Source: an uncultured Actinoplanes sp. (GTDB lineage: Bacteria; Actinomycetota; Actinomycetes; Mycobacteriales; Micromonosporaceae). From it: a stretch of 5,305 bases of DNA. The notes below the pieces were generated by a model that had not been told where the DNA came from, ran no database searches, and worked only from the letters and a program-made list of their open reading frames with translations. Numbering within the stretch: the stretch's first letter is position 1; each line of letters begins with the position of its first letter. Location of the stretch: NCBI GenBank assembly GCA_934667465.1, contig CAKUMG010000498.1:1-5305 (forward strand), given 5' to 3'. Below, one piece after another: positions 1 to 5,305 of the stretch. The translations under genes were made by a program, and so were the position numbers.

Positions 1-441
1 GAGCCGGGCCGGGCGGCTACAAGCTCCACGCCCCGGTACGTGCCGCCGGGCCGGACCTCGGTCAGGCCGCCCCCGGATCGGCCACCGTGCACGGCACCAG
101 CGACGAGACCACGCTGTCGGCGCTGCGGCCGGGCAGCCCGGTGCGCTCGGCGCGAGTGTCCCGCAGATCGAGGCGCACGCCGCGGCGCCCGGCAGCGGTC
201 CGCAGCCGACCGTGCATGGGCGGGTTCGGCTCGATCGCGATCAGCGTCGCCCCCGGGGGCAGATACCTCAGGTTGGCGCCCACCTCGGATCCGAGCTCGA
301 CGACCACGGACGGCAGCCCGGCGAAGACGCGTCGCTCGGGCCGGCGCAGGTTCGCCTCGATGTACGGCCCCAGCACGCCGAAGAACGCAGCGTTGAACGC
401 GCCCGCCTCCGGTGCACCTCGTAGCCGCCCGCGTCGCTCAT
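1..441 (-). pseudogene. Degenerate class I SAM-dependent methyltransferase, frameshifted and cut by the window edge
   Basis: The conceptual product starts at ATG 441-439 (MSDAGGYEVHR). One missing base near 408-411 shifts the frame to EAGAFNAAFFGVLGPYIEANL and on through the Rossmann core. The core contains a SAM-binding motif I (VVELGSEVGAN, about 269-301), an acidic strand-2 motif (IAIEPNP) and a post-motif region (SSLVPCTVADPG). A second missing base near 68-70 runs the frame into TGA at 64-62. The next frame continues as LTEV-RPGGTYRGVELVAARPG, the expected 'LAEVRRVLRPGG' region minus about four residues. Family members normally have GSGVG rather than GSEVG (codon 286-284) and LVLCTV rather than LVPCTV (codon 94-92), so motif residues are also damaged. 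The family is the UbiE-like group that methylates small molecules or lipids; the substrate cannot be told. The gene is divergent from the hydrolase at 549. Sequencing error could explain one frameshift but not the whole set of lesions. An ORF from GTG 376 to 62 is only the middle piece. Confidence 0.75.
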
Positions 442-536
442 CCCTGGACTCTGCGCCGATCCCGGCCGCTTGTCATGGCCCGCGATGCTTCGTGTCCCAT
501 CACCGTCACCGGCCGGTACAGCGTGGGGCGGGCGGC

Positions 537-542
537 TAGCCT
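537..542 (+). promoter_or_regulatory. Candidate -10 element for the hydrolase, leaderless or near-leaderless
   Basis: TAGCCT fits the actinobacterial TANNNT -10 pattern and ends 6 bp before the ATG at 549. That places the transcription start on or next to the start codon. No Shine-Dalgarno sequence lies at a useful distance, which agrees with leaderless translation, a common mode in actinobacteria. No good -35 hexamer is visible 16-19 bp upstream. The call rests on a short motif and its position only. Confidence 0.4.
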
Positions 543-548
543 GCGGGC

Positions 549-1196
549 ATGGCGACGTTCGTGCTGATCCATGGTGGAGGCGGCAGTGCGTGGGACTGGC
601 ATCGGCTGGTTCCCGAGCTGACCGCCCGCGGTCACGGCGTGGTGGTGCCGGAGCTGCCGATCGGGGACGCGGCCGCGGGGTTCGCGGACTTCCGGGACAC
701 CGTCCTCGCCGCGGTCGGGGGCCGGCGTGACCTGGTGGTGGTCGGGCAGTCGTACGGGGCGTTCACCGCGCCGCTGGTCGCCGCCCGGGTTCCGGTGCGG
801 TTGCTCGTGCTGCTGACCCCGATGATCCCGGCGCCCGGTGAGACGCCCGGGGACTGGTGGGGCGGGGTCGGCTACGACGGCGGCGGTGTCGAGGGGCTCG
901 GCGAGGCGGAGCTGTACTACGAAGGCGTACCGGAGGCGGTCGTCGCGCAGGCGGCGGCGCACGTCCGGGAGCAGGTCAGCGCCGAGGGTGACGAGCCGTG
1001 GCCGCTGGACGGCTGGCCCGCCGTGCCGACGCGGGTGCTCGTCGCGCGCGGGGACCGGCTGTTCCCGGTGGACTTCCAGCGCCGGGTGGCGGCCGCGCGG
1101 CTGGGGATCGTGCCCGACGAGGTCGACGGGTGTCATGCGGTGGCGCTCAGCCATCCCGGACCGCTCGCCGACCGGCTGGTGGCCTACCTGTCGTGA
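549..1196 (+). CDS. Alpha/beta fold hydrolase
   Basis: This is a 215-residue soluble cytoplasmic protein with no signal peptide or membrane helix. The alpha/beta hydrolase plan is complete. Strand FVLIHGGGGSAWDW (residues 4-17) carries the HGGG oxyanion loop. The nucleophile elbow VVVGQSYGAF (63-72) has catalytic Ser68 in a GxSxG motif. After a short cap region rich in Gly, Trp and Tyr (about 95-127), strand TRVLVARGDRLFP (161-173) supplies the likely acid Asp169, and GCHAVALSHP (194-203) supplies the likely catalytic His196. The size and the LSHP tail resemble the small esterase-like hydrolases often annotated simply as 'alpha/beta fold hydrolase'. The substrate is not predictable; an ester is likely. 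The start at ATG 549 puts the first beta strand right at the N-terminus, as usual in this group. It is monocistronic and ends nine bases before the convergent membrane-protein gene. Family assignment is firm; specific function is unknown. Confidence 0.93.
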   Translation: MATFVLIHGGGGSAWDWHRLVPELTARGHGVVVPELPIGDAAAGFADFRDTVLAAVGGRRDLVVVGQSYGAFTAPLVAARVPVRLLVLLTPMIPAPGETPGDWWGGVGYDGGGVEGLGEAELYYEGVPEAVVAQAAAHVREQVSAEGDEPWPLDGWPAVPTRVLVARGDRLFPVDFQRRVAAARLGIVPDEVDGCHAVALSHPGPLADRLVAYLS

Positions 1197-1205
1197 CGGG
1201 TGCCG

Positions 1206-1946
1206 CTACTGCGGGTAGGTCCAGGCCTTCACGGTGATGCCGAGGATGCCGGTGTCGTTGTCCTCGGTCAGCGAGTCCACGGTCACGAACACCAGCTTCT
1301 GACTCAGCCCTCCGGCCGCGGCGACGTCCTGCGACGTCACGAAGCAGAGCGTCATCCCGGTCGTGGGTGCCACCGGGGCACGGCCCGGGTCGGTCCGGAT
1401 CTTCTCCAGGCAGTCGAACGGGGTCGCCTCCGGCCCGGGCAGCTGGGCGAACGGCAGGTTCGTCGAGATCTTCCCGGGGCTGCACTGGGCATATCCGAAC
1501 TCGAGGATCGTCTCGGCGGCGCTGAGGACCCGCGGCTCGTCGAGGTCGACGTTCGTCACGTTGGAATACGAGCAGCTCACCGAGCGGACGCGCAGCTTCT
1601 CCCCCTCGTACGCGACGTCGAACTGCGCGGTCGGGCTGATGTCCGCGGGTTGGCTCGCCGCCGGGTCAGCGTCCCCGTCCGCGTCCGGCGACGCGGAAAG
1701 AGCAGGATCCGGAGCCGGTGGATCGCCGGGGGTCGTCGTGGTGGCGGCCGGCAGGGGCCGCGATTCCGCCTTCTTCGCGGTGGTGACCGCGTCGTCGCTG
1801 CGGCCGAGCGCCAGCGTCGCCAGGACGACCGCCGAGGCCGCGACGACCAGCGCGAGGATGGCGATAATCAGCGCCACGGCGACCAGGACACCGCGCGACC
1901 GGGCCGGCGGTGGAGTCGGCTCCGTAAAAGTCACTTCGTCCTCCAT
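1206..1946 (-). CDS. Hypothetical single-pass membrane protein with a four-cysteine extracytoplasmic domain
   Basis: I do not recognise a named family. From ATG 1946 the product is 246 residues. It has a short acidic, Pro-rich cytoplasmic N-terminus (MEDEVTFTEPTPPPARSRG), one long hydrophobic helix (about 19-48, VLVAVALIIAILALVVAAS), and a Thr/Pro/Ala/Asp-rich stalk (about 60-104). The C-terminal domain (about 105-246) has four cysteines near residues 125, 155, 179 and 201 that could form two disulfides outside the cell. Topology is probably N-in, C-out. No catalytic motif is visible. It is the second gene of an operon with the membrane protein ending at 1955. An in-frame TTG at 1958 overlaps that gene's TGA as TTGA and would add four residues (MTAI). 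I prefer the ATG, though the overlap fits translational coupling. Neither start has a clear ribosome binding site. The gene is convergent with the hydrolase. Coding status is well supported by GC-rich third positions and the membrane-anchor architecture. Confidence 0.82.
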   Translation of the reverse strand: MEDEVTFTEPTPPPARSRGVLVAVALIIAILALVVAASAVVLATLALGRSDDAVTTAKKAESRPLPAATTTTPGDPPAPDPALSASPDADGDADPAASQPADISPTAQFDVAYEGEKLRVRSVSCSYSNVTNVDLDEPRVLSAAETILEFGYAQCSPGKISTNLPFAQLPGPEATPFDCLEKIRTDPGRAPVAPTTGMTLCFVTSQDVAAAGGLSQKLVFVTVDSLTEDNDTGILGITVKAWTYPQ

Positions 1947-1954
1947 GATCGCGG

Positions 1955-2692
1955 TCAACGCGTGAGAGTCGCGCTCCGGAGCACGACTTCACCGTCCGGA
2001 AATTGGCACGTCAGCTGAACTCGCAATTTCTGCTTCCCGTCGAGGGCTGCTTCCACCCGCGCCGGTGCGGTCCGCCGGACGACGTGATTCCCGACCTGCC
2101 GTCCGTCGGCGAAGATCTTCATCTGCAGCGAGGTGTCGTCGTCCCGGGCCTCGGACACCAGCAATTCCGCGCGCAGCGAGGCGTAGAGCCCGCGGAGGTC
2201 CCACTCGACGGTGCGCTGCCGGTCGCCCGTCTGGCCGGTGGCGCACGGCAGGGCCACGTCGCCGTCCCGGGTCCGGATGTCGCTGCCGCCTATGGTCGGC
2301 GTCAGGCCGGTGAGCACCGTCGATGCAGCGGGTGGGAAACCGGTCGTGCCCACGGGCCCGGACGAAGCGGAACCCGGCGCGGCCGGGCCGGACGAAGCGA
2401 GACTCGGCGCGGCCGGGCCGGACGGGGCGGGGACCGGCGCGGCCCGGTCCGGATCGTCCTGGGGCGCGTGCGGGCGGATCCACGCGAAATAGGCGATGAT
2501 CAGCGCCACGAGGGCTATGGCGACGCCCATTCCCGCGAATATCACCTGCACCCAGGTCGATACGTCCGTGGCCACGGATCTGTCGTCCGATTCCCGCACG
2601 GCATCATTGTGCACCCCCTCGGCGACCCGAGGATCGAGCGTCTCTCCCGGCAATTTTCCGACCTTTTCCGATCTTCGTCGCCGCTGACGCAT
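1955..2692 (-). CDS. Hypothetical membrane-anchored protein with a Pro/Ala/Ser repeat stalk and an NPCBM-like C-terminal domain
   Basis: From ATG 2692 the product is 245 residues. It has a basic then acidic N-terminal region (1-46), one transmembrane helix (about 48-72, ending AYFAWIRP), and a Pro/Ala/Ser stalk with three 10-residue repeats (84-113). The C-terminal domain (about 125-245) has cysteines at 150 and 229 that could pair outside the cell. This domain contains VEWDLRGLYASLRAELLV, then MKIFADGRQVG, then KLRVQLTC. That order and spacing resemble NPCBM/NEW2 putative carbohydrate-binding modules (Y-L-G-Y, then F-x-x-DG, then L-x-L). The resemblance is by eye and unproven; a cell-wall or glycan-binding role is an inference. 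The gene is first in an operon and its TGA touches the next gene. The start is uncertain: the first 20 or so codons have unusually many A/T third bases, a GGAGG at 2722-2718 is too far upstream (25 nt), and GTG 2614 or GTG 2599 are in-frame alternatives. Confidence 0.78.
   Translation of the reverse strand: MRQRRRRSEKVGKLPGETLDPRVAEGVHNDAVRESDDRSVATDVSTWVQVIFAGMGVAIALVALIIAYFAWIRPHAPQDDPDRAAPVPAPSGPAAPSLASSGPAAPGSASSGPVGTTGFPPAASTVLTGLTPTIGGSDIRTRDGDVALPCATGQTGDRQRTVEWDLRGLYASLRAELLVSEARDDDTSLQMKIFADGRQVGNHVVRRTAPARVEAALDGKQKLRVQLTCQFPDGEVVLRSATLTR
2354..2443 (-). repeat. Three in-frame 30-bp tandem repeats encoding a Pro/Ala/Ser stalk
   Basis: Read on the minus strand, three consecutive 30-bp units encode AAPVPAPSGP, AAPSLASSGP and AAPGSASSGP, residues 84-113 of the membrane protein at 1955-2692. 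The period is a multiple of three, so the frame is kept. All three units share their ends (AAP...SGP). They sit just outside the membrane helix, which fits a flexible spacer that could vary in length by slippage or recombination. Confidence 0.85.
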
Positions 2693-2737
2693 TCACAGTG
2701 CTGCGAATCGCGCGGTTCCTCCATCGGTCGACCGGAC

Positions 2738-2970
2738 GACCCGATCCGGCATGCGCGAAAGAGAGCCGGGCGAGCCGATCCGGGCATGCGCGAAAGAGCG
2801 CCGGGCGAGCCGATCCGGGCATGCGCGAAAGAGCGCCGGGCGAGCCGACCCGGCATGCGCGAAAGAGCGCCGAGCGAGCCAGCAGGCACGAAAAGGGCGC
2901 CGGGCGAGCCGACCCGGCACGCACGAAAAGAGCGCCGAGCGATCCGGCACGCACGATAAGGGCGCCGGGA
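2738..2970. repeat. Degenerate tandem minisatellite, about seven units of 30-35 bp
   Basis: Unit starts are near 2749, 2784, 2819, 2853, 2886, 2917 and 2947, with a partial unit before 2749. The first two units are 35 bp and later ones shorten to 34, 33, 31, 30 and about 24 bp. Each unit has a GCATGCGCGAAAGAGCGCC-like half followed by a GGGCGAGCCGATCCGG-like half. Units 1-4 keep GCATGC; units 5-7 have GCACG with GAAAAG or GATAAG and are more diverged toward rph. The period of 35 is not a multiple of three, so every frame shows shifting repeat peptides; this argues against coding. There are no unique spacers, so it is not CRISPR. The block lies between the diverging membrane-protein operon and rph. 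Its function is unknown; it could be a slippage-derived minisatellite or a cluster of protein-binding sites. Confidence 0.88.
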
Positions 2971-3039
2971 TGGTCACAGAGTCAGGGGATGCGGGCGGGA
3001 GACGTCACCGCTCGCCACTATCAACGTATATCGGACGGC

Positions 3040-3058
3040 GGGGCTTGCCGCAAGACCC
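3040..3058 (+). promoter_or_regulatory. Rifamycin-associated element (RAE) upstream of rph
   Basis: GGGGCTTGCCGCAAGACCC is a 19-bp inverted repeat with 9-bp arms around a central C; eight of nine arm positions pair, and C3039/G3059 extend it by one more pair. It matches, from memory, the RAE described upstream of actinobacterial rph and other rifamycin-response genes, where it is needed for induction by rifamycins. It ends 66 bp before the rph start codon. The single asymmetry is A3055, facing G3043. Finding it next to an independently recognisable rph gene makes the assignment strong. No second copy is visible elsewhere in the window. Confidence 0.88.
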
Positions 3059-3075
3059 GGGCCGGGCGGCACAAT
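3045..3075 (+). promoter_or_regulatory. Candidate rph promoter overlapping the RAE
   Basis: TTGCCG (3045-3050), inside the RAE, resembles a -35 hexamer (TTGACA). CACAAT (3070-3075) is a 4/6 match to the -10 consensus and keeps the key second A and last T. The spacer is 19 bp, one or two longer than ideal, which would suit a promoter that needs an activator or a changed polymerase. Initiation would fall near 3082, leaving a leader of roughly 40 nt with a ribosome binding site. An AT-richer stretch (3018-3032, containing GTATATC) just before the RAE is an alternative -10 region. The assignment is inferred from motifs only. Confidence 0.4.
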
Positions 3076-3108
3076 CGGCGGCCTGAGCAGGACGGCAGGG
3101 CAGGCGAC

Positions 3109-3117
3109 GAGGTGGGG
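3109..3117 (+). promoter_or_regulatory. Ribosome binding site for rph
   Basis: GAGGTGGGG contains the Shine-Dalgarno core GAGG/GGTG. The space from GAGGTG to the GTG at 3125 is 10 nt, slightly long but workable. It supports GTG 3125, which also aligns with the usual Rph N-terminus, over the in-frame GTG at 3140. Confidence 0.6.
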
Positions 3118-3124
3118 TGCTGCA

Positions 3125-5305
3125 GTGGGCGGGCGATATGTGGTCGCGTTGCACGAGGCCCGCGGGCAGGACGCGACGCTGGCCGGGGGCAAGGGCGCGA
3201 ACCTGGCGGCGTTGAGCCGGCTCGGCGGGGTGCGGGTTCCGGACGGGTTCTGTGTGACGACCGAGGCGTTCGAGGACGTCAGGGCGGCGGTCGCCGGGCC
3301 GGTCGGGCGGCTGGCGGGTCCGGACGCGGGCGATCGGGAGGGGTTGCGGGCGCTGTGTGCGGAGATCCGCCGTACCGCCGAAGGGGTTGACCTGCCGGGT
3401 GAGGTCAAGCGGGCGGTTGCGGCTTGCGAGGGCGGCTCGTACGCGGTGCGGTCCAGCGCGACGGCGGAGGATCTGCCGACGGCGTCGTTCGCGGGGCAGC
3501 AGGACTCGTTCCTGAACGTGACCGGCGCGGAGGAGATCCTGCGGCACATCGGCCGGTGCTGGGCGTCGCTGTTCACCGAGCGCGCGGTGATGTACCGGCG
3601 GCGGCAGGGCATCGACGACCGGACCGTGCGGATGGCCGTGATCGTGCAGCGGATGGTGAGCGCGCGGGCGTCCGGGGTGCTGTTCACGGCCGACCCGGTC
3701 ACGTCGGACCGGACCGTGTGCTCGGTGGAGGCCGTGCCCGGGCTCGGGGAGGACCTCGTGTCGGGCCGGGTGAACCCGGACGTCTGGAAGGTCCGCGGCG
3801 GCGAGATCACCGGCGGGCGGGGCACGGTGCTGACCGGGGCGCAGGTGCTCGAGCTCGCCCGGCTCGGCCGGCGGATCGAGGCGCATTTCGGGCGCCCGCA
3901 GGACATCGAGTGGTGCCTGGACGGCGACGGGTTCGCGGTCGTGCAGAGCCGGCCGATCACGACGCTGTTCCCCGTGCCGGAGACCGGGGACGGGGAGAAC
4001 CACGTGTACCTCTCCATGGGGCACCAGCAGATGATGACGGACCCGTTCAAACCGCTCGGGATGTCGTTCTGGCAGATGACGACGCCCGCCCCGATGGCGG
4101 AGGCCGGGGGCCGGCTGTTCGTCGACGTCACCCGGCGGATCGGCGCGCCGGCGAGCCGGGCCGCACTGCTGGAGCTGATGGGCAGGTCGGATCCGCTGAT
4201 GCGGGACGCGATGGAGACCGTCCTGGCGCGCGACGGCTTCGTCCGGCCGCTGCCCGACGAGGGCTCCCCCGCCGTCCTGCCCGAGGTCACGGCGATCGCA
4301 CCGGACCCGGCGGTCGTGACGGGGCTGATCGCGCGGACCGAGGCGTCCGTCGCCGCGGCCGCCCGGGAGATCCGTACCAAGTCAGGGGTGGAGGTTTTCG
4401 CTTTCATCCGCGCCGACCTGCAGGAGCTGCGGCGTCTGCTGTTCGACCCGCGCGGCCGCGAGGTGTACCTGCCGGCGATGGAGGCCACGTGGTGGCTGAA
4501 CGAGCGGCTGGAGGCGTGGCTGGGCGAGCGGAACGCGGCGGACACGCTCACCCAGTCGGTGCCGCACAACGTCACGTCCGAGATGGGGCTGGCGCTGCTC
4601 GACGTCGCCGACGTGATCCGGGCGCATCCGGAAGCGGTCGCGCACCTGGAGGGCGGCGGCAGCCTGGCGGACCTGCCCGGGCGGGAGGCGCGGGCGGCCG
4701 TCGAGGGCTGGCTGGAGAGGTACGGCATGCGGTGCGCCGGCGAGATCGACATCACCCGGCCGCGCTGGCGCGAACAACCGGACACGCTGGTGCCGCTCAT
4801 CCTCGGCAACGTCGCGAACTTCGCGCCGGGCGAGGCCGCGCGGCGCTTCGAGCAGGGGCGGCGGGAGGCCGCGGCGTGGGAACGTGATCTGCTGGAACGC
4901 CTGCGGGCCCTGCCGGACGGGGAGGCGAAGGCCGCCGAGACCAAACGGAAGATCGACCTCGTGCGGACGTTCATCGGCTACCGGGAGTATCCGAAGTACG
5001 CGATGATCAGCCGCTACTTCGTCTACAAGCGGGCGCTGACGGCCGAGGCGGAGCGCCTGGCACTGCCCGATCCGGAGGACGTCCACTTCCTCACGTTCGA
5101 CGAGTTCGAGGAGGCCGTACGCGGCGGACGCGTCGACGGGCGGCTCATCGCGGCCCGCAAACAGGCGTACGCGTCGTACCTGACCCTCACCCCGCCGCGC
5201 GTGCTCACCTCCGACGGCGAGGCGCTGACCGGCGCGTACCGCCGCGACGACCTGCCACCGGGCGCCCTGGCGGGCCTGCCGGTCTCGGGCGGCACCGTCG
5301 AGGGC
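3125..5305 (+). CDS. rph: Rifamycin-inactivating phosphotransferase (rifampin phosphotransferase), 3' end outside the window
   Basis: Rph is a cytoplasmic dikinase-type enzyme that uses ATP and water to phosphorylate the ansa-bridge C21 hydroxyl of rifamycins, giving resistance. The window holds 727 codons of a protein normally about 860 residues long. The ATP-binding domain (about 1-285) has GGKGANL with Lys23, YAVRSSATAEDLPTASFAGQ with Arg109, GVLFTADPVT, DIEWC with Glu262, and VVQSRPITTLFP with Gln274 and Arg276. The rifamycin-binding domain follows (about 290-700), with NHVYLSMGHQQMMTDPFKP, EATWWLNERL, NVTSEMGLALLDVADVI, EIDITRPRWRE (540-550), IGYREYPKY and TPPRVLTSDGEA. The last residues, LAGLPVSGGTVEG, open the phosphohistidine swivel domain; its catalytic His (THGA motif) lies past the edge. 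GTG 3125 gives MGGRYVVALHEARGQDATLAGGKG, matching the family start. About 27 residues usually present after 'DGEVV' (here near residues 225-235) are missing. An RAE and candidate promoter lie just upstream. No frameshift is visible. Confidence 0.95.
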   Translation, partial: MGGRYVVALHEARGQDATLAGGKGANLAALSRLGGVRVPDGFCVTTEAFEDVRAAVAGPVGRLAGPDAGDREGLRALCAEIRRTAEGVDLPGEVKRAVAACEGGSYAVRSSATAEDLPTASFAGQQDSFLNVTGAEEILRHIGRCWASLFTERAVMYRRRQGIDDRTVRMAVIVQRMVSARASGVLFTADPVTSDRTVCSVEAVPGLGEDLVSGRVNPDVWKVRGGEITGGRGTVLTGAQVLELARLGRRIEAHFGRPQDIEWCLDGDGFAVVQSRPITTLFPVPETGDGENHVYLSMGHQQMMTDPFKPLGMSFWQMTTPAPMAEAGGRLFVDVTRRIGAPASRAALLELMGRSDPLMRDAMETVLARDGFVRPLPDEGSPAVLPEVTAIAPDPAVVTGLIARTEASVAAAAREIRTKSGVEVFAFIRADLQELRRLLFDPRGREVYLPAMEATWWLNERLEAWLGERNAADTLTQSVPHNVTSEMGLALLDVADVIRAHPEAVAHLEGGGSLADLPGREARAAVEGWLERYGMRCAGEIDITRPRWREQPDTLVPLILGNVANFAPGEAARRFEQGRREAAAWERDLLERLRALPDGEAKAAETKRKIDLVRTFIGYREYPKYAMISRYFVYKRALTAEAERLALPDPEDVHFLTFDEFEEAVRGGRVDGRLIAARKQAYASYLTLTPPRVLTSDGEALTGAYRRDDLPPGALAGLPVSGGTVEG

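Noticed and set aside
62..376. A 104-residue intact methyltransferase starting at GTG 376
   Set aside because: It is only the middle of a methyltransferase. Family-like sequence continues in other frames on both sides (MSDAGGYEVHR upstream, LTEVRPGGTY downstream), so it is a fragment of a frameshifted gene.
438..1154. Minus-strand open frame opposite the hydrolase
   Set aside because: Composition is low-complexity Arg/Pro/His-rich, as expected from the antisense of GC-rich codons, while the plus strand encodes a complete hydrolase with all catalytic motifs.
1190..1215. Bidirectional terminator between the convergent genes
   Set aside because: No inverted repeat of useful length fits in or around the nine-base gap.
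2003..2959. Plus-strand 318-residue open frame
   Set aside because: It is antisense to the membrane-protein gene over most of its length and then runs through the tandem repeats; no domain is recognisable.
2738..2970. CRISPR array
   Set aside because: Units are directly adjacent with no unique spacers, unit length drifts from 35 to about 24 bp, and no cas genes are present.
2698..3390. Plus-strand frames through the repeat block into the rph start
   Set aside because: The peptides are repeat translations (RADP, APGEP) whose frame cycles because the unit is not a multiple of three. They then run into rph in the wrong frame.
2974..4974. Minus-strand 666-residue open frame, the longest closed one in the window
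   Set aside because: It lies opposite rph, is Ser/Arg/Pro-rich throughout with no motif, and arises from the codon pattern of the real gene.
3125..5305. Phosphoenolpyruvate synthase or pyruvate phosphate dikinase
   Set aside because: It shares the ATP-grasp and swivel domains, but the middle domain has Rph-specific segments (GHQQMMTDPFKPLG, EATWWLNE, EIDITRPRWRE) and the gene follows an RAE.

Overview
The window reads as chromosomal DNA from a high-GC actinomycete. Base composition is strongly GC-rich, codon third positions are mostly G or C, GTG and TTG starts occur, and the proteins look like those of Streptosporangiales/Streptomyces-type filamentous actinobacteria. That placement is an inference from style; no marker gene fixes the genus. 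There are no rRNA, tRNA, insertion-sequence or CRISPR features.

Layout. (1) Positions 1-441, minus strand: a class I SAM-dependent methyltransferase gene that is broken by two frameshifts, a small in-frame deletion and damaged motif residues. Its 3' end lies outside the window. (2) 549-1196, plus: a small intact alpha/beta hydrolase, probably read from a leaderless or near-leaderless mRNA. (3) 1206-2692, minus, convergent with the hydrolase: a two-gene operon of unrecognised single-pass membrane proteins. Each has a short cytoplasmic N-terminus, one transmembrane helix, a Pro/Ala/Ser/Thr-rich stalk and a compact extracytoplasmic domain. The upstream protein carries three 10-residue stalk repeats and a C-terminal beta domain that resembles NPCBM-type carbohydrate-binding modules. 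(4) 2693-3124, intergenic: about seven degenerate tandem repeats of 30-35 bp (2738-2970), followed by a control region. (5) 3125 to the window end, plus: the first 727 codons of a rifamycin-inactivating phosphotransferase gene (rph).

The most informative part is the rph control region. A near-perfect 19-bp inverted repeat, GGGGCTTGCCGCAAGACCC at 3040-3058, matches the rifamycin-associated element (RAE) known from upstream of rifamycin-resistance genes in actinobacteria. It lies 66 bp before the rph start codon. RAE plus rph makes this a rifamycin-inducible antibiotic-inactivation locus. The RAE left arm may supply the -35 hexamer of the promoter. The encoded Rph appears to lack about 27 residues from the ATP-binding domain compared with the usual family sequence, while the nucleotide-binding residues on both sides are kept.

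The other genes have no visible functional link to rph. The tandem-repeat block between the membrane-protein operon and the RAE is the least explained stretch. Its 35-bp period cycles through all reading frames, so it is not coding.
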